From: Tannerella sp. | Lineage (GTDB): Bacteria > Bacteroidota > Bacteroidia > Bacteroidales > Tannerellaceae | Assembly: GCA_031271245.1 (NCBI GenBank) | Contig: JAISWC010000006.1 | Span: 1 to 8,810 of the forward strand | DNA: 8,810 nucleotides | Direction of reading: 5' to 3' | In this document: positions 1 to 5,387 of the stretch, piece after piece | How positions within the stretch are numbered: position 1 is the first letter of the stretch | How the letters are laid out: each line of letters opens with the position of its first letter | Program-made: the position numbers and the translations under genes | The notes under the pieces: model-generated | Seen by the model: only the letters and a program-made list of their open reading frames with translations | What the model was told of the DNA's origin: nothing | The model's database searches: none

Positions 1-36
1 TGTAAATATGCTGTATTATTTGCTAATAAATGTGAA

Positions 37-47
37 GGGGGGGGGGG
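37..47. repeat. G11 homopolymer run
   Basis: There are eleven consecutive G residues on the plus strand (C11 on the minus strand). No convincing coding region overlaps it. It lies downstream of a leftward promoter signature (171-178), so it would sit in the leader of a minus-strand transcript leaving the window. Runs of this length are slippage-prone and are known elsewhere as phase-variation switches. They are also common places for sequencing length errors, and one sequence cannot separate the two. Confidence 0.9.
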
Positions 48-61
48 CAAAAACAGATATT

Positions 62-121
62 AACATTGTCCGTCCGGCGAACAATGTTGCTCGAAATGCG
101 ACCTCCGACGGACAGCCTGTC
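62..121. repeat. Overlapping inverted repeats near left edge
   Basis: Three short dyads share bases. aacattgt (62-69) pairs with acaatgtt (81-88), 8 bp with an 11-base loop. tgtccgtc (67-74) pairs with gacggaca (107-114), 8 bp. gaca (111-114) pairs with tgtc (118-121) around a 3-base loop. Because the arms overlap, the first and second stems cannot both form, and the second and third compete as well. This layout resembles an alternative-folding leader, but the stems are short and no known riboswitch or attenuator is recognised. The repeats lie between the leftward promoter signature and the G11 run. Confidence 0.5.
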
Positions 122-127
122 GATTGA

Positions 128-748
128 GTGATGAAAGTATTCATACCTGTTACATTTACTTTTTGCGCAGCAAAGATAACGAGTTTTTTTTATCCGCCCC
201 CAAAAAACGAAAAAAATTATTCGCAGGAGATACTGCTTCGCAAGAAAAAATCGCAGCAAACACGGCGCCGGTCGCTCCGGGGAATCGTTTCAGGGAATCG
301 GAATCAGGTGGCGAACATGATCAGCATGACATACCTCTGTCGGAAGATAAGACCGTTCGTGTATCCGTTTATCTTCCGGACAACGTTGGAAAAGCAATGG
401 CAACCGATGACCCCGCAAATCGGGGAAGAGAGGCATGTCATCCTCCGCAATCGCGAAACAGGGAAGACCGCATTGATGGTTAGAAGTATGCGCTGCACTG
501 ATTGGGACAGATTACCTGATAAAGAAAACATCCTGTGCCGTCAGGTAGAAACCTTCACCCGTGATTTGTCTCCACTGTACACCAAAGCAGGGGAAGAATT
601 ATTCTTTAACTCCAGCGGGATAGCAGATACATTTCACATTATCCGTCTGTTGACAGAAGCCTGTCAAGCTGTTCGAGTAAGATTTCGACAGGATGTACTC
701 AGCGAAAAAAGACTAAACGATGAAGCACATCCTTTCGGCACATATTGA
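128..748 (+). CDS. Unrecognised open frame, possibly not a gene
   Basis: This is the longest plus-strand frame in the otherwise gene-free left end, with 206 codons from a GTG start; the first ATG is at 131. I do not recognise the product. The N-terminal 60 residues are low-complexity, rich in Lys/Arg and Phe, and overlap a leftward promoter signature, so they are probably not translated. Later ATGs at 317 and 407 would give about 143 or 113 residues. The C-terminal half (from 407) looks more protein-like, mixed polar with a plausible helix in IADTFHIIRLLTEACQAVR, but shows no motif, signal peptide or membrane segment. A second plus-strand frame (124-483) is open over the same bases, which weakens the case. 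No Bacteroidales promoter or ribosome-binding site was found just upstream of any start. It could be a small orphan protein, the decayed end of an older gene, or chance. The rest of 1-835 holds the G run and inverted repeats on the left and the promoter of the next operon on the right. Confidence 0.22.
   Translation: MMKVFIPVTFTFCAAKITSFFYPPPKNEKNYSQEILLRKKKSQQTRRRSLRGIVSGNRNQVANMISMTYLCRKIRPFVYPFIFRTTLEKQWQPMTPQIGEERHVILRNRETGKTALMVRSMRCTDWDRLPDKENILCRQVETFTRDLSPLYTKAGEELFFNSSGIADTFHIIRLLTEACQAVRVRFRQDVLSEKRLNDEAHPFGTY
171..204 (-). promoter_or_regulatory. Possible leftward Bacteroidales promoter
   Basis: The minus strand reads TATCTTTG at 178-171, an exact match to the Bacteroides -7 consensus TAnnTTTG, and continues into GCTGCG as these promoters often do. 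A TTTG lies upstream at 204-201, but the gap is 22 bases rather than about 19, so the -33 assignment is weak. No minus-strand start codon with a long frame follows inside the window. If real, this promoter drives a gene beyond the left edge, or a small RNA, through a leader that contains the inverted repeats and the G11/C11 run. Confidence 0.4.
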
Positions 749-808
749 TGTATGGGAATTAATTTTTGATTTTATGTCCGACTACGCATTAAACACGGAG
801 AAACAGCG

Positions 809-836
809 GAATTTTCAGGACAAATTCGTATTTTTG
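809..836 (+). promoter_or_regulatory. Promoter and dyad upstream of amidotransferase
   Basis: TATTTTTG at 829-836 matches the Bacteroides -7 consensus TAnnTTTG. No good TTTG is present at the expected -33 distance. Directly upstream is a 6-bp dyad, gaattt (809-814) and aaattc (822-827) separated by 7 bases, placed where a repressor or activator could touch the promoter. Transcription would begin about 842, giving a leader of roughly 27 bases before the ATG at 869. The site also argues against the in-frame GTG at 836, which lies inside the -7 box, as the start. Confidence 0.45.
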
Positions 837-868
837 TGCCCGATTCACAAGACTTGGTTACTCTTTTC

Positions 869-1567
869 ATGAAGATAAATATACTTGTATGCGATTGGTT
901 TGAAGAATGGCAGTCGCCGGAAACACCCACCTATGCGGAGATGCTTCAGCGGCTGTTCAGTGCGGTAGCGCCAGCCCTCGAATATAAAATTTTTGACGTT
1001 TGCCGGGGCGTGTTCCCTGCCGAATTTCATGCGGATGAACGCTACCTGATTCCCGGCAGTCACGACAGTGCGTATGACGATACGCCCCGCGTCCGGCAAC
1101 TGATCCGGCTGATCCGGGAAATGGACGCGGCGAAAGTCAGGATGGCCGGTATCTGTTTCGGTCATCAGGTCATCGCACAGGCGCTGGGCGGCAAGGTCGA
1201 GAAAGCCCGGCAAGGCTGGGGTACGGGCGTCCGCCGCTCCGCCGTCTGCGCCCCGAAAGCCTCGGGCTATTTTCCGGAGGGAACCGTGTCCCTGCTTTAC
1301 AACCATCACGACCAGGTGACGGTCTTGCCTCCGCAGGCCGTTTGCTTCGCCCAAAGCGACTTTTGTCCCTGCGAGGGATTTTACGTAGACGACCGGATAC
1401 TGACCTTTCAGGGGCATCCGGAATACACGCCGGATTATAGCCGGCACCTGTTGCTACATCACGCCGGCGACGAGCCGGAAGCGGTAAAGGCGAAAGCGCT
1501 GGCAAGCTTAGACTGCCCGACGGATGCGGCCATTGCCGCCGAATGGATGATAAACATGCTCGGATAA
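869..1567 (+). CDS. Class I (triad) glutamine amidotransferase
   Basis: This stand-alone cytoplasmic protein of 232 residues belongs to the class I glutamine amidotransferase family, the fold of the GMP-synthase glutaminase domain. Such enzymes hydrolyse glutamine or a gamma-glutamyl compound with a Cys-His-Glu triad. The nucleophile is Cys96 in GICFGHQ (94-100). His183 and Glu185 are in FQGHPEYT (180-187). The oxyanion-side segment LIPGSHDSAYDD (60-71) and the YNHHDQV strand (144-150) are also typical. No synthetase domain is fused, so the ammonia acceptor is unknown. Free-standing relatives include gamma-glutamyl-polyamine or glutathione-breakdown hydrolases and uncharacterised 'GMP synthase-like' proteins. 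ATG 869 was chosen because the sequence from MKINILVCDW is family-like, while the upstream GTG at 836 overlaps the promoter. The next gene starts 11 bases after the stop, so the two are probably one operon. Family confidence is high; substrate is unknown. Confidence 0.9.
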   Translation: MKINILVCDWFEEWQSPETPTYAEMLQRLFSAVAPALEYKIFDVCRGVFPAEFHADERYLIPGSHDSAYDDTPRVRQLIRLIREMDAAKVRMAGICFGHQVIAQALGGKVEKARQGWGTGVRRSAVCAPKASGYFPEGTVSLLYNHHDQVTVLPPQAVCFAQSDFCPCEGFYVDDRILTFQGHPEYTPDYSRHLLLHHAGDEPEAVKAKALASLDCPTDAAIAAEWMINMLG

Positions 1568-1578
1568 AAGCGATGGGA

Positions 1579-2367
1579 ATGGAAAAAGGGCTGTTCCGAC
1601 GGACAGAGTTGCTGCTGGGCGGCGAACGGATGAAAAAAATAGCGGATACGCGAGTGATTATTTTTGGCGCCGGAGGCGTAGGCAGCTGGTGTGCCGAAAG
1701 CCTGATACGTTCGGGGATTTGTCAACTGACGGTTGTTGATTCCGATCGCGTCTGCGTAACCAATATCAACCGTCAGCTGATGGCGACCGTCAAGACTGTG
1801 GGCGAGGTCAAGGTGGAAGCGTTGAAACGGCGACTGCTCGAAATCAACCCGTCGGCCGGCATACAGGCGCTTCAAATGATTTACAGCCGGGAAACAAGCG
1901 ATTCGTTCGCACTGGATACCTATGACTATGTCGTTGATGCCATCGACAGCCTGGAACACAAAGTGCACCTGATTCTTGCAGCTACTCGAACGCGGGCGGT
2001 TTTTTTCTCGTCCATGGGCGCCGCGCTCAAAATGGACCCGTCCGGAATACAGGTGACCGAGTTTTGGAAGGTGCGGGGCTGTCCGCTGGCCGCGGCTCTG
2101 CGTCGCAAACTGAGAAAAACAGAAGGCCCGGCGAAAAAATTTCTTTGCGTGTACAGTGAAGAGGTATTGGAAAATAAGGGAATAAACCGGTCGTGCGGCA
2201 CGGAAAAATGCCTTTGTCCCAAAGCGCAGACCGGCCCCGGCGACTCGGATTTGGTGAATCACGAATGGTGCAGTCTGAAAGCCCGGATCAATGGTACGGT
2301 AGCGCATACGACGGCGATCTTCGGTTTTACCCTTGCCGGACTGGTGTTGCAGGATATTTGCAAATAA
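1579..2367 (+). CDS. tcdA: tRNA threonylcarbamoyladenosine dehydratase (TcdA)
   Basis: This is a ThiF/MoeB/HesA-type E1-like enzyme of 262 residues, close to the usual length of TcdA (formerly CsdL/YgdL). TcdA uses ATP to convert t6A at tRNA position 37 into cyclic ct6A in the cytoplasm. Seen here: RRTELLLGGE (8-17), which matches the family opening; the ATP-binding glycine loop GAGGVGSW (30-37); VVDSD (52-56); the NINRQL arginine-finger segment (62-67); DAIDS (120-124); and the SSMGAALKMDP strand (144-154). A cysteine-rich segment follows with Cys206, Cys211, Cys213 and Cys231. ATG 1579 is preferred because family alignment begins there; ATGs at 1573 and 1543 are in frame, and the latter overlaps the upstream gene. 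A generic MoeB/ThiF activator is less likely, because no ubiquitin-like partner lies nearby and the C-terminal half follows TcdA. It is probably co-transcribed with the amidotransferase. Confidence 0.88.
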   Translation: MEKGLFRRTELLLGGERMKKIADTRVIIFGAGGVGSWCAESLIRSGICQLTVVDSDRVCVTNINRQLMATVKTVGEVKVEALKRRLLEINPSAGIQALQMIYSRETSDSFALDTYDYVVDAIDSLEHKVHLILAATRTRAVFFSSMGAALKMDPSGIQVTEFWKVRGCPLAAALRRKLRKTEGPAKKFLCVYSEEVLENKGINRSCGTEKCLCPKAQTGPGDSDLVNHEWCSLKARINGTVAHTTAIFGFTLAGLVLQDICK

Positions 2368-2408
2368 GTTTTCGCTGATTCGACCGCTCCCAAGCAAAAA
2401 AATAGTCG

Positions 2409-2435
2409 TATCTTGCGCCCTCAATGAATATCATT
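2409..2435 (+). promoter_or_regulatory. Weak promoter candidate for rhamnosidase pair
   Basis: TATCTTGC at 2409-2416 resembles the Bacteroides -7 box TAnnTTTG with one T missing. It is followed by GCCC, as is common in this group. No -33 box was found. A small dyad, aatga/tcatt (2423-2427 and 2431-2435), sits in the predicted leader about 15 bases before the start codon. The 83-base gap after tcdA has no obvious terminator hairpin, so read-through from tcdA cannot be excluded. Confidence 0.3.
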
Positions 2436-2450
2436 ATTTAAACAGTAATC

Positions 2451-4214
2451 ATGTATAGAATTTCAATTTTCTTTTTTCTGCTGTGTCTGAGTGCAGGCAT
2501 GTGGGCGCAGCAGTTGCCGCCGGTTTTCGGGGCGGAATATGCGAATACGTCATTTAATGACAGCCGTGCACGGACGTATCTTACGCCTCAGCGCATCGTC
2601 TGGAAGTATGACGGTCAGGGGCGGCTGATCAAAAACGCCGAAGGGCTGCTCGCCGCAGGCAACAACGGTCAAAGCGAATTGACCGGCAAACAGGTATGCA
2701 TCATGCGGAGCACGGAAAATGAATATCCTTCGCTGCTACTCGATTTCGGGCGGGAGATTCACGGCGGCTTGCAAATCGTCACCAGCGCCGCGGGCGGACA
2801 TGCGCCGGTGAAAATCCGGGTACGCTTCGGCGAGTCGGTATCCGAAGCCATGAGTACGGCGGGCGTGCAGGGAGCTACCAACGACCATGCCATGCGCGAC
2901 TTCACGATGGAACTGCCCTGGCTGGGCGTGGCGGAGACCGGCAACAGCGGATACCGTTTTGTCCGCATCGACCTGATCGAACCGAATGTCACCCTCAGTC
3001 TGAAAGAGATCAACGCCGTTTTTATCTACCGCGACATTCCCTACCTCGGCTCGTTCCGCAGCAGCGACGAACGGCTGAACCGCATCTGGCTGACGGGTGC
3101 CTATACGGTGCATCTCAACATGCAGGTATACATCTGGGACGGCATCAAGCGCGACCGGCTGGTCTGGCTGGGTGACCTCCATCCCGAAGTGATGACGGTG
3201 AGCACGGTTTTCGGCTATAACGAAGTAATCCCCAAAAGTCTCGACCTGGCACGCGACATTACGCCGCTGCCCGGCTGGATGAACGGGATGTGTTCCTATT
3301 CGCTGTGGTGGATCATCATCCAGCGCGACTGGTACAGGTACCAGGGCAATCTGGCCTATCTCGGGGAACAGCGGACGTATCTGACGGAGCTGCTTCAGCT
3401 TCTGTTTACCAAAATCGACGCCACGGGCAGGGAAAAACTCGACGGCGGAGGCCGGTTCCTGGACTGGCCGTCCAGCCCCAACCGGGAAGGCGTCGATGCC
3501 GGTTTGCAGGCGTTGACGGTCATGGCCTTCCAGGCGGGCGGAGAACTGTGTGCCGTGCTGGGCGACCGGGAACTGGCTGCGCAGTGCGCGGCCACGGTCG
3601 AACGCATGAAGACACAGGTGCCGCCGCACAATCAGCTGAAACAGGCGGCCGCCCTGCAGGCGCTGGCAGACATGCTGCCTGCCGGACAGGCGGACGGGGA
3701 GGTGATTTCGGTCGGCGGCGCCAAAAACTTTTCCACCTTCTACGGCTATTACATGTTGCAGGCGCAGGCCAAAGCCGGAAACTTTCGCGGGGCGATGGAC
3801 AACATCCGCACGTTCTGGGGCGGGATGCTGGATATGGGCGCCACAACCTTCTGGGAAGACTTCGACGTGGACTGGATAGAGAACGCGGCCGGCATCGACG
3901 AGCCGGTGCCGGAAGGAAAGAAAGACATTCATGCCGACTTTGGCGCGTATTGCTACGAGCAGCTGCGCCACAGCCTTTGCCACGGCTGGGCGTCCGGTCC
4001 GACGGCCTGGCTGAGCGAACACGTGCTGGGCGTGAAGGTTGCTGCTCCCGGATGCAAAGTCCTGAAAATCGAACCGCATCTGGGCGACCTCGAATGGGTG
4101 GAAGGGACGTTCCCGACGCCGCAGGGCATCGTAAGTATCAGCCACAGAAAAGGCCCGGACGGGAAAATCAAAACCGAAGTAAAAGCTCCGAAAGGCGTAA
4201 AAATCATTCATTAA
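2451..4214 (+). CDS. Exported GH78 alpha-L-rhamnosidase-like hydrolase
   Basis: The product has 587 residues with a signal peptide (hydrophobic 5-18, probable cleavage after about Ala19/Gln20), so it acts in the periplasm or outside. Family GH78 enzymes release terminal alpha-L-rhamnose by inversion. Visible parts: a beta-sandwich segment with LLLDFGREIHGGLQI (95-109) and a jelly-roll end at GYRFVRIDLIE (167-177); an (alpha/alpha)6 catalytic barrel from about 205 to 530; and a short C-terminal beta domain (about 535-587). The motif DGIKRDRLVWLGD (230-242) aligns with the acidic cluster described for Bacillus RhaB (D567, E572, D579, from memory), giving D230, D235 and D242. GATTFWED (463-470) carries the probable catalytic base E469. 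LCHGWASGPTAWL (509-521) is the family C-terminal signature. Oddly, the general-acid position is Asp235 rather than Glu. It is shorter than many 800-1000-residue GH78 enzymes because it lacks extra N-terminal modules. The lactonase gene follows 12 bases downstream. The true sugar may not be rhamnose. Confidence 0.87.
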   Translation: MYRISIFFFLLCLSAGMWAQQLPPVFGAEYANTSFNDSRARTYLTPQRIVWKYDGQGRLIKNAEGLLAAGNNGQSELTGKQVCIMRSTENEYPSLLLDFGREIHGGLQIVTSAAGGHAPVKIRVRFGESVSEAMSTAGVQGATNDHAMRDFTMELPWLGVAETGNSGYRFVRIDLIEPNVTLSLKEINAVFIYRDIPYLGSFRSSDERLNRIWLTGAYTVHLNMQVYIWDGIKRDRLVWLGDLHPEVMTVSTVFGYNEVIPKSLDLARDITPLPGWMNGMCSYSLWWIIIQRDWYRYQGNLAYLGEQRTYLTELLQLLFTKIDATGREKLDGGGRFLDWPSSPNREGVDAGLQALTVMAFQAGGELCAVLGDRELAAQCAATVERMKTQVPPHNQLKQAAALQALADMLPAGQADGEVISVGGAKNFSTFYGYYMLQAQAKAGNFRGAMDNIRTFWGGMLDMGATTFWEDFDVDWIENAAGIDEPVPEGKKDIHADFGAYCYEQLRHSLCHGWASGPTAWLSEHVLGVKVAAPGCKVLKIEPHLGDLEWVEGTFPTPQGIVSISHRKGPDGKIKTEVKAPKGVKIIH

Positions 4215-4226
4215 AATAATTGCATT

Positions 4227-5132
4227 ATGAAACCGACAATCCTTTTTTTCTGTCTCCTGTCCGGCCTTCTGCCGTGCCGGGAGGCTTGTGCCCAAGAGGG
4301 CAGTCCGGTCGTGGCGCCGGACGCCCGCGTGGAGCAACTGGCGGACGGCTTTCGTTTTACCGAAGGTCCGGCTGTCGACCGGGATGGCAACGTTTATTTT
4401 ACCGATCAGCCCAATGACCGGATTTTGAAATGGTCGACGGAGGGCAAACTCTCCGTCTTTCACGACCGTCCCGGACGCGCCAACGGGCTGTATTTCGACC
4501 GGGAGGGCTACCTGCTTGCGTGTTCCGACATGGACAACGAGCTTTGGCGCATCGACGTGAAAGACGGCAGTCATACCGTCCTGATTGCGGATTTCGAAGG
4601 AAAGAAGCTGAACGGACCGAACGACTTGTGGGTACATTCCGGCGGCGGAATCTATTTCACCGACCCACTCTATCCGCGCGACTACTGGACGCGCGACCCG
4701 CAGATGCAACAGCCCGGCCAGTATGTCTATTACCTTGCTCCCGGCCGGAAAGAGCCGGTACCTGTTGCGACCGACCTGGAACAGCCGAACGGCATCATCG
4801 GCACACCGGACGGAAAAACGCTCTACGTGGCCGACATCCGCGCCGGGAAGACCTGGGCGTATGACATCCGGCCCGACGGGACACTGGCGAACAAACGCTT
4901 TTTTGCTCCCATGGGTTCCGACGGGATGACGATCGACAGCGAAGGGAACATCTACCTGACCGGTCACGGCGTGACGGTTTTCAGTCCGGAAGGCGAACAG
5001 ATCGAGCATGTCCCGGTCGAAGCCCGCTGGACAGCCAACGTCTGTTTCGGAGGAAAAGACATGAAAACGCTGTTTATTACTGCGTCGGAGTATCTGTACG
5101 GCCTCCGGATGAAGGTCGGCGGCGTCAGGTGA
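4227..5132 (+). CDS. Exported SMP-30/gluconolactonase-family lactonase
   Basis: This 301-residue protein has a signal peptide (hydrophobic 4-15, likely cleavage near ACAQ, 20-23). The Cys17 context LLPC is not a good lipobox, so a soluble periplasmic protein is likelier than a lipoprotein. The rest is a six-bladed beta-propeller of the SMP-30/Gluconolactonase/LRE family, which hydrolyses sugar lactones using a divalent metal. Probable metal ligands are Glu46 in RFTEGP (43-48), Asn188 in QPNGI (186-190) and Asp232 in GSDGMTID (230-237). Asn132-Asp133 in NGPNDLW (129-135) line the same pocket in relatives. Blade repeats of the form DG.VYFTD are seen at 53-60, 139-146 and 195-203. It follows the rhamnosidase gene by 12 bases on the same strand, so one mRNA is likely. 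This suggests a substrate such as an aldonolactone from the released sugar, but no sugar oxidase is present here. Family assignment is firm; substrate is inferred. Confidence 0.9.
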   Translation: MKPTILFFCLLSGLLPCREACAQEGSPVVAPDARVEQLADGFRFTEGPAVDRDGNVYFTDQPNDRILKWSTEGKLSVFHDRPGRANGLYFDREGYLLACSDMDNELWRIDVKDGSHTVLIADFEGKKLNGPNDLWVHSGGGIYFTDPLYPRDYWTRDPQMQQPGQYVYYLAPGRKEPVPVATDLEQPNGIIGTPDGKTLYVADIRAGKTWAYDIRPDGTLANKRFFAPMGSDGMTIDSEGNIYLTGHGVTVFSPEGEQIEHVPVEARWTANVCFGGKDMKTLFITASEYLYGLRMKVGGVR

Positions 5133-5163
5133 TTTGCCCTGTACAACCGGACTTCATCCGGCA

Positions 5164-5218
5164 ATGAGAAATAAATAACATATACCGGTTTACCGGAGAT
5201 ATGTTATTTATTTCTCAT
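5164..5218. terminator. Long bidirectional terminator-like hairpin
   Basis: A perfect 20-bp inverted repeat (5164-5183 against 5199-5218) encloses 15 bases that themselves pair as CCGG (5185-5188) and CCGG (5193-5196) around a 4-base loop. It lies between the 3' ends of two convergent genes (ends at 5132 and 5388), so it could stop transcription from both sides. A second dyad, ccggatgaag (5105-5114) and cttcatccgg (5152-5161), begins inside the lactonase 3' end. Stems this long and AT-rich differ from a classic GC stem plus T-run, so a small mobile palindrome (MITE-like) is the alternative. Bases 5219-5387 show nothing further beyond a pyrimidine-rich stretch. Confidence 0.65.
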
Positions 5219-5387
5219 ACCTTACTATTCAAAAGACGGTTTTGGTTGCATTTCTATCATTTGTTGCCTTTTACCTTTTTATCCTTTACTGGTTTAGCTG
5301 ATTTTTCTGCAACAATGGTGACATGGCGAAAGAATGTCGTGCCCTTGTAAGGTCTGTTGCGCAGAGTAAATCTTTGAATTGTTAATC

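Noticed and set aside
836..868. GTG at 836 as start of the amidotransferase
   Set aside because: The codon overlaps the -7 promoter box and the 11 extra residues are not family-like; ATG at 869 fits better.
104..1606. A 12-base direct repeat tccgacggacag at 104-115 and 1595-1606
   Set aside because: One or two 12-base matches are expected by chance in a window this size, and the second copy lies inside tcdA coding sequence (FRRT). There is no sign of an attachment site.
1459..2424. A 321-codon minus-strand frame opposite tcdA
   Set aside because: It is a shadow of a clear TcdA gene. It has no domain, and it crosses the boundaries of both plus-strand genes.
2736..5009. A 757-codon open frame on the minus strand opposite the rhamnosidase and lactonase
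   Set aside because: It spans two plus-strand genes with signal peptides, catalytic motifs and family-length products. The antisense frame is Arg/His/Val-rich with no motif, as expected from stop-poor, GC-rich codon usage on the other strand.
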